DNA of 64,000 nucleotides. Source: RGIG8244 sp045639325. Its GTDB lineage: Bacteria > Verrucomicrobiota > Lentisphaeria > Victivallales > UBA1829. The notes below the pieces were generated by a model. The model saw only the letters and a program-made list of their open reading frames with translations. It was not told the DNA's origin and made no database searches. The stretch lies in the NCBI GenBank assembly GCA_045639325.1, contig JAZUCU010000035.1, forward strand, positions 1 through 64,000, given 5' to 3'. How positions within the stretch are numbered: the first letter of the stretch is position 1; every line of letters begins with the position of its first letter. Positions 41,629-50,421 of this stretch are shown piece after piece. A program made the position numbers and the translations under genes.

Positions 41629-42057
41629 TTATTCCGCAATCTTTTCCAACACAAGTTTGCGGATTTCCTGTGCCGGATAAATGGAACGGAATTGAATCAT
41701 TCTGCCATCTTTGGAACGGAAAACAAGGTCCGCGATTCCTCCCACGATGGGTAATGACGGCGCTTCCAGATCAATGGAAAGAATGTCAGAAATGGCAATT
41801 TCCTTGCGGGATTTCCTGAAGATTCCTTCCGCTGCCGTGATCTTTTGATCCGTCACAGTATAACGATGGGATCTGCGGTGCAGATATACTGCCAGAATCA
41901 GCAGCAGACCTGCGCCGAAGACATAGATGAGAATTCCTGCGAGAAACAGAATGGGGGCATAACTCCACCAGGAAGGACGCCCGTTCCATAAAAGGACCTC
42001 CTGCTGTGGCAGAGTCAAAGGTGTTTCTTCTGCTGAGAATTCAAACTCATCAGTCAT
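41629..42057 (-). CDS. Bacterial PH-domain membrane protein (YdbS-like)
   Basis: A 142-residue protein with two membrane helices (about residues 33-58) and a C-terminal bPH_2 domain: RRSHRYTVTDQKITAAEGIFRKSRKEIAISDILSIDL. Such proteins are small membrane-associated factors of unclear function. It overlaps the hpt stop by 8 bp and is the last gene of the lon operon before the terminator. Confidence 0.8.
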   Translation of the reverse strand: MTDEFEFSAEETPLTLPQQEVLLWNGRPSWWSYAPILFLAGILIYVFGAGLLLILAVYLHRRSHRYTVTDQKITAAEGIFRKSRKEIAISDILSIDLEAPSLPIVGGIADLVFRSKDGRMIQFRSIYPAQEIRKLVLEKIAE

Positions 42058-42577
42058 TTGTCATGCATCCGATAAAGGGCAAATTGCGGCCCAGCTCATT
42101 GTAGTCGAGACCGTAGCCGATGACGAATGTATCGGGGATGCGGAACCCGATCCAGTCCGCCTGATAATGTTTCTGCCGGCCTTCGGGCAGGATTTTATCG
42201 AGAACGACACAGGTTCTGACGGATGCAGCACCGCATTCGCTGCAATATTTCACGGTTTCGGAGAGTGTGAGACCGGTGTCAAGAATGTCATCAATCAGCA
42301 GCACATGGGTATCCTGCGGCACATTTTTCAATGCGGAACGGACATTGAGTTTCCCGGTTGATTGAGTGCCATGATAGCTGGAAACGCCGAGGGAGTCCAC
42401 GGTAACTTCCAGTGCAGGATCGAGACTGCGTACCAGGTCAGCGGCAAAAATAAATGCGCCGTTGAGAAGGATGACCACATTCAATTTTTTACCCTGATAA
42501 AATTCTGAGATTTCCTTGCCGAGTCCGGCGACACGTTCTGCGATTTGATCGGCAGAGATCAGAACAGATTGTTTCAT
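42050..42577 (-). CDS. hpt: Hypoxanthine phosphoribosyltransferase
   Basis: Salvages hypoxanthine (and guanine) to IMP/GMP with PRPP. At 175 residues it has family length. The PRPP site is HVLLIDDILDTGLTL, with EVTVDSLGVSSYHGTQSTG as the flexible active-site loop, LNGAFIFAADLVR, and DWIGFRIPDTFVIGYGLDYNELGRNLPFIG near the end, matching hypoxanthine/guanine enzymes. It follows rfaE2 by 3 bp and overlaps the PH-domain gene. Confidence 0.94.
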   Translation of the reverse strand: MKQSVLISADQIAERVAGLGKEISEFYQGKKLNVVILLNGAFIFAADLVRSLDPALEVTVDSLGVSSYHGTQSTGKLNVRSALKNVPQDTHVLLIDDILDTGLTLSETVKYCSECGAASVRTCVVLDKILPEGRQKHYQADWIGFRIPDTFVIGYGLDYNELGRNLPFIGCMTND

Positions 42578-42580
42578 GAT

Positions 42581-43093
42581 TTATTCTTTACCTTTATTGA
42601 TTTTGTTTATGGTTTCAGTCGTTGAATGATTGGGAACAAAGGGGAGGAATTCAATGGCAGCACCCACGGAGAACAAAGCTGCGCGTTCTTCCGGATCCAA
42701 TTTCTCCACAGTATAATCGGCACCTTTTACGTAAACATCCGGCGCCAATGCTGCGATTTCTTTTGTGCAGCGCTGTTCAGAGAAGACCACGACCATATCT
42801 ACAAAAGACATACATCCGAGCAGATAGCCGCGGTCGTATTCGTTATTGACGGGGCGGGTAGGTCCCTTGAGACGCCGTACGGATTCGTCGGCATTCAGCA
42901 GAACAATCAATTTATCTGCTTTGGATCTTGCGCCGAGCAGGTATTCTGCATGGCCGCGATGGAGAATATCAAAACATCCGTTGGTCAGAGCACAGGTTAT
43001 GCCCTGATCTTTCCATTGCTGCCGGATTTGTACTGCCTGTTCCAGCGTGCAAAGTTTTGTTGCGGGTGGGGTGATGTTATTGATCTTTGACAT
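42581..43093 (-). CDS. rfaE2: D-glycero-beta-D-manno-heptose 1-phosphate adenylyltransferase
   Basis: Makes ADP-heptose for the LPS inner core. From ATG 43093 (GGAG 9 nt upstream) the product has 170 residues: TNGCFDILHRGHAEYL is the nucleotidyltransferase HxGH motif, followed by LLNADESVRRLKGPTRPVN and the C-terminal YVKGADYTVEKLDPEE block with EFLPFVPNHSTTETINKI. It is the separate RfaE2 domain; the heptose kinase and epimerase are not in the window. Its presence points to heptose-containing LPS. It lies in the lon-hpt minus-strand operon. Confidence 0.93.
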   Translation of the reverse strand: MSKINNITPPATKLCTLEQAVQIRQQWKDQGITCALTNGCFDILHRGHAEYLLGARSKADKLIVLLNADESVRRLKGPTRPVNNEYDRGYLLGCMSFVDMVVVFSEQRCTKEIAALAPDVYVKGADYTVEKLDPEERAALFSVGAAIEFLPFVPNHSTTETINKINKGKE

Positions 43094-43108
43094 GATAAGC
43101 ATCTCCGG

Positions 43109-43720
43109 TTATTGTGATGTTTGTTGGTATTGATTATCAAGGATCGGACTGTGAGTCGGCATAAAGACTGTATCTTCCAATACAAAGTTTTTCTTCGTGA
43201 TAAGGGAACGGATTACGCCTTTCAGTGCTTTCAGATGTTGTTTGCCGAGAGGATCATTTTCGGTTTCTGTATTATGCCCCAGACCGGCAGCCGTCAGGAA
43301 AAGCCGGTTGCCGTCGAGGGTTAATGCAAAGTTATTGTTGTCAGGAATCTCCTGCAAGGTTTGATTGGAGGTCAGAAACAACGTTCCCGTATTATCCTGC
43401 AATTGTTCTGTGAAGACGTAGGCGGAGGTGTCGGTGACAGCGGACGAACTGTCGTCTTTCGTAAAATGTACTTTATCCTTGCCTGCGCTCCATGTTTTGA
43501 TGGATTTACCGGAAGATGTGAGCAGCAACCCGCTGCGTGCTCTGGCATCGGAATTCTGACGCGCCATAATCGAAACATTAACATTTTCAACACCGAGCGT
43601 GGAGATCAGCAGAAAGCCGCTGAAGACTGCCAGAATCGCAACAAGGCAAATCACCAGTTCGGTCAAAGCCTGACCCTGCTGATTGCGTCTGTTCTGTTTC
43701 AGTGTTTGATAATGTTTCAT
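43109..43720 (-). CDS. TadE/TadG-like pilus assembly protein
   Basis: The 203-residue product begins with a basic segment and NQQGQALTELVICLVAILAVF, the TadE/pseudopilin-type N-terminal helix with its conserved Glu, and then a soluble domain of about 150 residues with no clear motif. Such proteins are minor pilins or assembly factors of Flp/Tad pili. No other pilus gene is nearby, so its function here is unclear. It sits 15 bp after the LolA-like gene. Confidence 0.7.
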   Translation of the reverse strand: MKHYQTLKQNRRNQQGQALTELVICLVAILAVFSGFLLISTLGVENVNVSIMARQNSDARARSGLLLTSSGKSIKTWSAGKDKVHFTKDDSSSAVTDTSAYVFTEQLQDNTGTLFLTSNQTLQEIPDNNNFALTLDGNRLFLTAAGLGHNTETENDPLGKQHLKALKGVIRSLITKKNFVLEDTVFMPTHSPILDNQYQQTSQ

Positions 43721-43735
43721 CTTATTGCATGCCTT

Positions 43736-44479
43736 TTATTGTGCGAGAAAGAGATCTTTCGGCATTCCGTCTTTTGCGTAACCGGCGGCACGCTCTGTGA
43801 AATTGATCATGGTCATCCAGTCCGGACCGGAAATTTCAAGTTTGGGAATCAGATAAAAATCGCTGTCCGGTGCTTTTTTTACCGAGGCAATTTCCAGCAT
43901 ACGCCAATATTTTTCCCCGGGATGCTTTGCCGGATCCCGACGGAACCATTGCACTTTCAGCGGGAAGAAATATTCCGTGCTGATGAAAATCCGCGCTGTT
44001 TCCCCTTCTTTCAGCCCTTTGAGCATGAAGACCCGGCAGTTCAATGTCTTGACCGATTCCGGTTTTTCCTCCCGGATCAGATCTTTGTACATAAAGCCCA
44101 GAGTCAGGTCCGAAATATCAATCCCGTATAACGGCAATTTTGCTTTGACGTCCTTGGGAATTTGACTGTTGTAAGTGGAAACCGGCGGGTCAAAGGTCTG
44201 TCCCAGATCATAAAATTCATTTTTATTGAACACCAGTTGTGTCACGATCCGGGTCGGGGTGAAACGAATTCCAACACGAATCGGTGCTTTGATGCGGCGG
44301 GCATTTTCCCGTTTATGGGAAGCAGTACCCTCCATCTTTGCCCAGGTTTCCTGCCCGGGAACATGACGGACGATCTTGAGAAATTGTTCCGCCGTCAATT
44401 TCATGGGGTCGATTTTTTCCGCGCCGCAAAGCATGCAGCTGAAGATGGCGCACAACAGGAACAGACCGAATTTTTTCAT
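43736..44479 (-). CDS. Exported LolA-like lipoprotein-sorting-type protein
   Basis: The 247-residue product has a signal peptide (about 1-20, ending MLCGA) and a beta-rich body similar to the outer membrane lipoprotein-sorting (PF17131) proteins: VGIRFTPTRIVTQLVFNKNEFYDLG, CRVFMLKGLKEGETARIFISTEYFFPLKVQWF. It lacks obvious enzyme residues. It overlaps the lon stop by 4 bp (ATGA) and is likely co-translated with it. A chaperone-like role in carrying hydrophobic cargo across the periplasm is inferred from the fold only. Confidence 0.7.
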   Translation of the reverse strand: MKKFGLFLLCAIFSCMLCGAEKIDPMKLTAEQFLKIVRHVPGQETWAKMEGTASHKRENARRIKAPIRVGIRFTPTRIVTQLVFNKNEFYDLGQTFDPPVSTYNSQIPKDVKAKLPLYGIDISDLTLGFMYKDLIREEKPESVKTLNCRVFMLKGLKEGETARIFISTEYFFPLKVQWFRRDPAKHPGEKYWRMLEIASVKKAPDSDFYLIPKLEISGPDWMTMINFTERAAGYAKDGMPKDLFLAQ

Positions 44480-47400
44480 TTTTTACCTCTTTTCTTTTTG
44501 CCGGCAATCAAATCAAAGCCGCGGAGCATCTGCCGTTTTGCCGGAGCTGCAAAAAGCGGCTTCCGTTCCGCCTTATATTTCGGGCGGACGGCAGGTTTGT
44601 CTGCTTTTGCCGTGACAGGTGCTTTCTCCGCCGGTTCTTCCGTTTTTTCTTCCGGAGCTTTTTTTTCATCGCTCAAGGGAGAGTGAACGGAGATGGTCAA
44701 ATTCGGCGGAGGCAGATTCGGGCCAAGCAGAATGCCTTTTTCCTGTGCGTTATCCGGTTTTTCCTGTTTTTCTTCTTCCGAATCTTCCGCCCCTGCCAGG
44801 TCATGGTATACTTTATCCGGCACGGGGAAGAGTTCGCCCACATCAATGAACTGGGATTTTTCCGGGTCCGCAATCCGGAATTTGCGATCCGGGAAGCGTT
44901 CTTTCACTTTTTTCTCCGCTTCATCCATGGAAACATCGCCCAAAGAATCAATGAAACGGTTGATTTCGTCCTGACCTTCAAAAAGCTCCTTAATGAATTT
45001 CGCATGCGCTTCTTTGGGGGTGAGCGGTTTCGGTTCTTCCGGTTTCGGCTCTTCCACTTGGGGTGTTACTGCCGGTACGGGGAGAGTGAATTCGTAAATC
45101 TCATCCTTTGCTTTTGCCGGTGCCAGCGGGTCGACTGCCGGCAGTTTCGGCAATTTCGCGGGAACTGTAATCTTCAACAAATCCAGAATGTTATTTACAA
45201 AATGATAACGGACCAGCTTGCGGATATCTTCCGGAATATCTTCCAGATCTTTCTCGTTTTCTTCCGGCAGAATCACGTCATGAATTCCAGTACGCAATGC
45301 TGCAATCACTTTTTCACGGACGCCGCCGATGGCTGTGACTTTGCCGGAAAGTGTGATTTCCCCAGTCATTGCCAATTTCGGGCGGACAGGATGGTTGGTC
45401 AACAGAGAGACCAGTGCAGAGACCAGTGTCACACCGGCGGAAGGACCATCTTTTGGTGTTGCTCCATCGGGAACGTGGATATGGAAATCGCATTTCTGGA
45501 ACAAGGTCGGATCGATTTTCAATTCTTTGGCATGTCCACGCACAAAACTGAATGCCGCCATGGCACTTTCTTTCATCACATCCCCCAGAGAACCGGTGAG
45601 ACGCAAATCGCCTTTGCCATCCATTTTTGCCGCTTCCACAGGCAAGGTTACGCCGCCGACACTTGTCCAGGCGAGACCGGTTGCCACGCCGACTTTCGGA
45701 ATGTTATCGGACGGGTCTTCCACGTGTCTGGGAGCACCGAGCAATTCCCGGACTTTTTCGGGCGTAATGAGTTCGCCGGATCCGGGCTGTACCTTATTTT
45801 CTACAATCTGACGTGCCACTTTTCTGCACAGTTTACCGAAAGTGCGTTCCAGATTACGTACTCCGGCTTCCATGGTGTATTGAGAAATCACGTTATCCAC
45901 CGCCGTGCGGGTGAAACGGATGTCCTTTTCTTTCAATCCGTTTTCTTTCATCTGACGGGGGATGAGGTAACGTTTTGCAATTTCATGTTTTTCGAATGCC
46001 GTGTAACCGGGCAGGCGGATGATTTCCATACGGTCGCGGAGAGGACCGGGGATGGTATCTTCCACGTTTGCGGTACAGATGAACATGACGGAACTCAGGT
46101 CGTAATCCACTTCCAGATAATGGTCATTAAAGGCATTATTCTGTTGCGGGTCCAGAACTTCCAGCAAGGCAGATGCCGGGTCACCGCGCTGATCGCTTGC
46201 CAGTTTATCAATTTCATCCAACATGAATACAGGGTTGGAACTGCCGGCTTTTTTCATGCCCTGAATAATACGTCCGGGCAGAGAACCGATATAAGTCCGG
46301 CGGTGACCACGTATTTCCGCTTCGTCACGGACGCCGCCCAGAGAGACACGCACAAATTTACGTCCCATCGCACTGGCGATGGATTTGCCGAGGGATGTTT
46401 TACCAACCCCCGGAGGGCCGACAAAACAGATAATCGGAGATTTCTTTTCCTGTTTCAGCTGGAGAACAGAAAGGAATTCCAGAATCCGTTCCTTGATATC
46501 CTGCAAGCCGTAATGGTCGGCATCCAGAATCCGTTCCGCTTCCACAACATCAATGCGGTCTTCGGTGTATTCATTCCAGGGCACGGAGAACAGCCAATCC
46601 AGATAAGTGCAGGCAATGTTGTACTCCGGAGCTACCTGAGGAATGGTTTCCAAACGGTTCATCTCTTTTTTGATGACAGCCAGAACGGACGGGGGAGCTT
46701 TGCAGGTTTCCAGACGTTTGGTAAAGGCGGCAATTTCCGGATTCCGGTCACCTTCACCCAATTCTGCACGGATTTGACGCAACTGTTCCCGCAGGAAAAA
46801 TTCTTTCTGGGATTTGCTCATTTCCTGATGAACCTGTGCTTGAATTTCAGAACCGAGACGCAAAACTTCCACTTCACGGTTCAACAGAATGGTCAACAGA
46901 TTCAACCGTTCTTCAAAATTCATGAATGTGAGAATGGCCAGTTTTTCCCCGTAGGAGAGATTGACGGTATCCGCAATCAGGTCGATGACCCGGCACGGAT
47001 CGGTCAGATTCATGACCGAAATTTTCAATTCTTCCGGGAAGTTCGGGGAGAATGAAACAATTTCCTGGAACTGTTTTGTCGCATTGCGGACCAATGCCAC
47101 GGTTTCCATATCCGAATCAATGTTACATTCCACTTTGCGTACGTCGGCAGTCAATACTCCGTTCTGTTCGGAAAACGCGGATTCCAGTTCAAGACGGGAA
47201 ATTCCTCTGACCAGCAGACGGAGAGAACCATCCGGGAATTTCAGCATTTTGACCGCACGGACAAGTGTCCCGATTGCAGCATATTCTCTGTTGCTGTGTT
47301 TCCAGATGGGTACTGTAAGTTTAGTTTTTTCGGGGCTGACCGGGGCAAAAATGCCTCGATCCGCCGCATTGCCGCTTGGCATGGAAGAGAAAATACCGAA

Positions 47401-47649
47401 AAGGCGTTCCCCATTCATGATCTTTTCCATTGCTTCCACATTGGCTTTACCCGTAATGAGAAGCGGAGAAAGAGCATGGGGGAAGACTACTACATGTTCC
47501 AGCGGGATCACAGGAATATGCATTTTCATTTCATTCGCCCGGGCTTTCTCTTCAATATCACTGTTTACTGTAATTGACAGATTGTTTTGTTCCGGTGCAG
47601 CTTTCAGCGCATCGGAGTTCCCCTCTTGTTTTTGATTTTCTTCGTTCAT
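44476..47649 (-). CDS. lon: Lon protease with long charged C-terminal extension
   Basis: ATP-dependent protease degrading damaged and regulatory proteins. From ATG 47649 (GAGAGGG upstream) it has 1057 residues, against about 780-820 usually. The N-terminal substrate domain, Walker A GPPGVGKTSLGKSIA (about residue 410), VFMLDEIDKLASD, and the Ser-Lys protease with KDGPSAGVTL (Ser about 735) and GVREKVIAALRTG (Lys about 780) are intact. From about residue 833 an extra 225 residues follow, Pro/Glu/Lys-rich and ending in a basic RGFDLIAGKKKRGKK tail. The extension is not a known Lon domain; it could bind DNA or a partner. It leads a six-gene operon. Confidence 0.95.
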   Translation of the reverse strand: MNEENQKQEGNSDALKAAPEQNNLSITVNSDIEEKARANEMKMHIPVIPLEHVVVFPHALSPLLITGKANVEAMEKIMNGERLFGIFSSMPSGNAADRGIFAPVSPEKTKLTVPIWKHSNREYAAIGTLVRAVKMLKFPDGSLRLLVRGISRLELESAFSEQNGVLTADVRKVECNIDSDMETVALVRNATKQFQEIVSFSPNFPEELKISVMNLTDPCRVIDLIADTVNLSYGEKLAILTFMNFEERLNLLTILLNREVEVLRLGSEIQAQVHQEMSKSQKEFFLREQLRQIRAELGEGDRNPEIAAFTKRLETCKAPPSVLAVIKKEMNRLETIPQVAPEYNIACTYLDWLFSVPWNEYTEDRIDVVEAERILDADHYGLQDIKERILEFLSVLQLKQEKKSPIICFVGPPGVGKTSLGKSIASAMGRKFVRVSLGGVRDEAEIRGHRRTYIGSLPGRIIQGMKKAGSSNPVFMLDEIDKLASDQRGDPASALLEVLDPQQNNAFNDHYLEVDYDLSSVMFICTANVEDTIPGPLRDRMEIIRLPGYTAFEKHEIAKRYLIPRQMKENGLKEKDIRFTRTAVDNVISQYTMEAGVRNLERTFGKLCRKVARQIVENKVQPGSGELITPEKVRELLGAPRHVEDPSDNIPKVGVATGLAWTSVGGVTLPVEAAKMDGKGDLRLTGSLGDVMKESAMAAFSFVRGHAKELKIDPTLFQKCDFHIHVPDGATPKDGPSAGVTLVSALVSLLTNHPVRPKLAMTGEITLSGKVTAIGGVREKVIAALRTGIHDVILPEENEKDLEDIPEDIRKLVRYHFVNNILDLLKITVPAKLPKLPAVDPLAPAKAKDEIYEFTLPVPAVTPQVEEPKPEEPKPLTPKEAHAKFIKELFEGQDEINRFIDSLGDVSMDEAEKKVKERFPDRKFRIADPEKSQFIDVGELFPVPDKVYHDLAGAEDSEEEKQEKPDNAQEKGILLGPNLPPPNLTISVHSPLSDEKKAPEEKTEEPAEKAPVTAKADKPAVRPKYKAERKPLFAAPAKRQMLRGFDLIAGKKKRGKK

Positions 47650-47750
47650 AATCACCCTCTCAATCCTTACTTGTGTTACTTGAAGTTTATCATAAGGTAA
47701 TGTACTGCCTGAAATGATTCTTGCAAGTCTGAAATGCTATTTTTTTAAAT

Positions 47751-47801
47751 AAAAAAGAGCTCTGCATGCCTGAATATACAAAAATCAGTCGTTGCAGAGC
47801 T
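47751..47801 (-). terminator. Rho-independent terminator of the xerD-apbE unit
   Basis: AGCTCTGCA (47758-47766) pairs with TGCAGAGCT (47793-47801). On the minus strand the stem is followed by CTTTTTT. Confidence 0.8.
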
Positions 47802-47813
47802 GAATATATCGGA

Positions 47814-48890
47814 TTATTTTGCCCGGGATGTGCCGGAAACAGGAAGGGAAAGCGTCCAGCAGTCGCCGGTCTGTTTCGCATCCAGAAGAACCGGACCGGC
47901 GACACTGCGCTGCAGAACCAGCGTTTTTACATGGGGAAATTTACCCGCAAAAGAATAACCTTTGACAAAAATCGCAGTGGATAAGGCATCGCTTTCCACG
48001 CCGGTTTTTGTAATCACGGTAACGGATATCCGGTCCGATACCGGGTGACCGGTCAACGGGTCAATAATGTGTCCGTATTCCTTGCCGTCGATGGTGACAA
48101 AACGTTCCATATTTCCGCTGGTTGCCATTGCGGCATCACCATCCACCGGGGCCGTCGCGCAGACTTTATTTTTGTCAAAAGGATCCCGCACGCCGCCTTT
48201 GAATTTCCCGCCGAAACAGACAATGTTGCCGCCCAGATTCAAAAAGCCTTCGGTCAGATCGGGGTGACGCTTTTTCAATGCGGCAGCTGCCCGGTCAAGA
48301 GCCCATCCTTTGGCAATGCCGCCCAGGTTGGGACTCATGCCTTTGACCGGGAAGAAAACGGTCTTTTTCTCATCGTCGAACTTGACTTTATTCAAGCCGC
48401 AAAGTTTCTTTGCAGCAAGAATTTCTGCATTTGACGGAAGCTTCTTATCCTTGGTGTAGAATCCCCAGACTTTCATCAGCGGTGTGATGGTAATATCGAA
48501 TGCGCCATCAGTCTTTTCATACCATTCACGGGAGAGCGTCAGGATCTCCCACAAATCATTGGAACATTCAAACGGTTTTTCGTGTGCGGTGGCATTCAAA
48601 CGTGCCAATTCGCTGGATGCGTCAAAATAATTGCAGACTTTTTCCACTTTGCGGAATTCGTAACGGATGGTATCAAACGCATGATCAAAAGGATATTTCG
48701 GTCGTTCGGTTGAAAGTTGGGCAGAAAAAAAGGTGCTCATCGCGGTGAACATAATTGTCTGCGTCTCTTTGCGTTTTGCCGGTTCCTTTTTCGGCATACC
48801 GTAATACAATACAAGGAATGATCCCACGGCAACCAGTACAACACGGAATATGATACGCATCCATGTTTTTTTGTCCAGATTTAAAAACAT
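47814..48890 (-). CDS. apbE: FAD:protein FMN transferase ApbE
   Basis: Attaches FMN covalently to Thr/Ser of target flavoproteins in the periplasm. The 358-residue product has an N-terminal membrane helix (residues about 12-31), then the ApbE fold: the conserved TDGAFDITITPLMKVWGF, NLGGIAKGWALDRA, the GFLNLGGNIVCFG strand, and MATSGNMERF...YGHIIDPLTGHPV, with the metal and FAD residues. AGAAGGAG precedes the ATG. It starts 18 bp after xerD. ApbE normally serves Rnf or Nqr complexes; none is in view. Confidence 0.92.
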   Translation of the reverse strand: MFLNLDKKTWMRIIFRVVLVAVGSFLVLYYGMPKKEPAKRKETQTIMFTAMSTFFSAQLSTERPKYPFDHAFDTIRYEFRKVEKVCNYFDASSELARLNATAHEKPFECSNDLWEILTLSREWYEKTDGAFDITITPLMKVWGFYTKDKKLPSNAEILAAKKLCGLNKVKFDDEKKTVFFPVKGMSPNLGGIAKGWALDRAAAALKKRHPDLTEGFLNLGGNIVCFGGKFKGGVRDPFDKNKVCATAPVDGDAAMATSGNMERFVTIDGKEYGHIIDPLTGHPVSDRISVTVITKTGVESDALSTAIFVKGYSFAGKFPHVKTLVLQRSVAGPVLLDAKQTGDCWTLSLPVSGTSRAK

Positions 48891-48908
48891 ATTTTTCTTC
48901 TCCTTCTG

Positions 48909-49814
48909 TTACTTTCTTGGGTGAAATTGACGGTGTACCGCAAGCAGGCGTCCCTGTTCCACATGGGTATAAATCTGCGTGGTGCTGATATCCGCATGCC
49001 CCAGCATTTCCTGAATTACTCGCAAGTCTGCACCGTTCTGTAATAAGTGACTGGCGAATGAATGGCGCAGGGTGTGTGGGTGAATATTTTTTGTGATTCC
49101 AGCTGCTTTTGCTGCATCTTTCACCACCGCCCAAATCCGTTCGCGATTCAATGCTTTACCGCGATATGATACAAATAAATTCGGAACCGAATCATCTTTT
49201 GCAAGCAAAGGCCGTGCCTCCCGTAAATACCGTTCCAACAGACGTAATACCGGTTTCCCGGCGGGGACAATCCGTTCTTTGCGCCCCTTGCCGGTGATAC
49301 GCACCAGTTCTTCTTCAAATTTTATGCCGCCAACCGTGATATCTGCACATTCCGATACGCGTAACCCACTGGAGTATAACAATTCCAGAATGCAGCGATT
49401 GCGCAGCATCAACGGATCAAAAATGCCGTTGCCGTGCTGAACGAAAACTTTCAGAATGCGCTCCACTTCATCAATACTGAGAAAATCCGGCAGGATCCGC
49501 CACAATTTCGGGGAGTCCATGACTTCCGTAATATCGCTGAATACCAGTTTTTCCTGGAACAGGTAACGGAAGAAAACTTTAATCGATACCAGGCGGCGCG
49601 CCAGGGTTGCAGTTTCCATTTCCCGATCCCGGCACATGCCCAGATAATCCACAATCATATCGCGGTCAACTTGGGTGAATGAAGTGACGGAGAACTGTTC
49701 GCGGAGACATTGAATAAAGTCGGTAAGATCTGCCCGGTAATACTTTACAGTCAATTCACCTAATCCGCGCTCGATAGTGAGCCATCCGCAAAAATGAATA
49801 AGGACTTTTTCCAT
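48909..49814 (-). CDS. xerD: Tyrosine recombinase XerD
   Basis: Resolves chromosome dimers at dif together with FtsK. From ATG 49814 it has 301 residues. The N-terminal SAM-like DNA-binding domain is followed by the catalytic core with the full set: Arg in LYSSGLRVSECAD, Lys in GKGRKERIVP, His-x-x-Arg in HTLRHSFASHLL, His in LGHADISTTQ and Tyr in IYTHV. Length and YSSGLR motif fit XerC/XerD; I favour XerD but cannot exclude XerC. It is not flanked by att-like repeats, and ftsK is 17 kb away. Two tRNA-Asp genes lie just upstream. Confidence 0.88.
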   Translation of the reverse strand: MEKVLIHFCGWLTIERGLGELTVKYYRADLTDFIQCLREQFSVTSFTQVDRDMIVDYLGMCRDREMETATLARRLVSIKVFFRYLFQEKLVFSDITEVMDSPKLWRILPDFLSIDEVERILKVFVQHGNGIFDPLMLRNRCILELLYSSGLRVSECADITVGGIKFEEELVRITGKGRKERIVPAGKPVLRLLERYLREARPLLAKDDSVPNLFVSYRGKALNRERIWAVVKDAAKAAGITKNIHPHTLRHSFASHLLQNGADLRVIQEMLGHADISTTQIYTHVEQGRLLAVHRQFHPRK

Positions 49815-49877
49815 AATAAGTACAAACCTCAGGCAAAAGTGCAAAAAAAAACCATTTTTTCCAGAAGCCGGAAAAAA

Positions 49878-49954
49878 TGGCGGGAGAAACGGGACTCGAA
49901 CCCGCAACATCCACCGTGACAGGGTGGCACTCTAACCAATTGAGCTATTCCCCC
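49878..49954 (-). tRNA. tRNA-Asp (anticodon GTC), copy 1
   Basis: Cloverleaf on the minus strand: acceptor GGGGGAA/TTCTCCC, discriminator G, anticodon stem CCACC/GGTGG with loop CTGTCAC (anticodon GTC), T loop TTCGAGT and encoded CCA. Identical in sequence to the copy at 50046-50122. Confidence 0.95.
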
Positions 49955-50045
49955 GCATCATAAGCAACATTATGATACGAAAAGATTCTACCAGCTCACC
50001 GGATGAACCGGTAATGCGGAAACCATTTCTTTTGTCAGAAAGAAA

Positions 50046-50122
50046 TGGCGGGAGAAACGGGACTCGAACCCGCAACATCCACCGTGACAGGGTGGCACTC
50101 TAACCAATTGAGCTATTCCCCC
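50046..50122 (-). tRNA. tRNA-Asp (anticodon GTC), copy 2
   Basis: Identical to the copy at 49878-49954, separated by 91 bp, so the two form a tandem pair transcribed leftward. The promoter at 50145-50172 lies directly upstream and probably drives both. Confidence 0.95.
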
Positions 50123-50144
50123 GCATCTTTTGGTATATGGCATT

Positions 50145-50172
50145 ACTATACACCTGTTTTTGAGAAATGCAA
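50145..50172 (-). promoter_or_regulatory. Promoter of the tRNA-Asp pair
   Basis: On the minus strand TTGCAT, a 16-bp spacer and TATAGT, about 22 bp upstream of tRNA-Asp copy 2. Confidence 0.65.
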
Positions 50173-50421
50173 ATGAAAAAGTGAAAAAAAACGAAAAAAA
50201 AGTGAAAAAAGTTTAAAATACGCAGAAAAATGCTTTATTCTGCTCTTTTTTTGATATTTTTTTCTGATTTTTTCTGTTTTGCACTTGTTTTTAACCAAAA
50301 TATGTATATATTTAATACCGTTATATGATTTCTATTCGCAGAATAATTCATATAATATATAGTCAGACTCATTAACAAACAAACATAAGTAAAGCACAAA
50401 AAAACTAAAGGAGAATGTAAA
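50173..50421. other. AT-rich intergenic region upstream of a membrane protein gene
   Basis: I see no gene. A perfect -10, TATAAT, lies at 50351-50356 with only a weak -35, and AAAGGAG at about 50407-50413 is the ribosome site for the gene at 50422. The rest is A/T homopolymer-rich sequence. Confidence 0.45.

Noticed and set aside
44683..47055. 790-codon open frame antisense to lon
   Set aside because: Arises from codon bias of lon; Phe/Arg-rich, no recognisable domain.
48909..49814. xerD-like gene as a mobile-element integrase
   Set aside because: Length, motifs and linkage to apbE fit a housekeeping Xer recombinase; there are no att repeats, phage genes or element boundaries, and the adjacent tRNA-Asp genes are intact.
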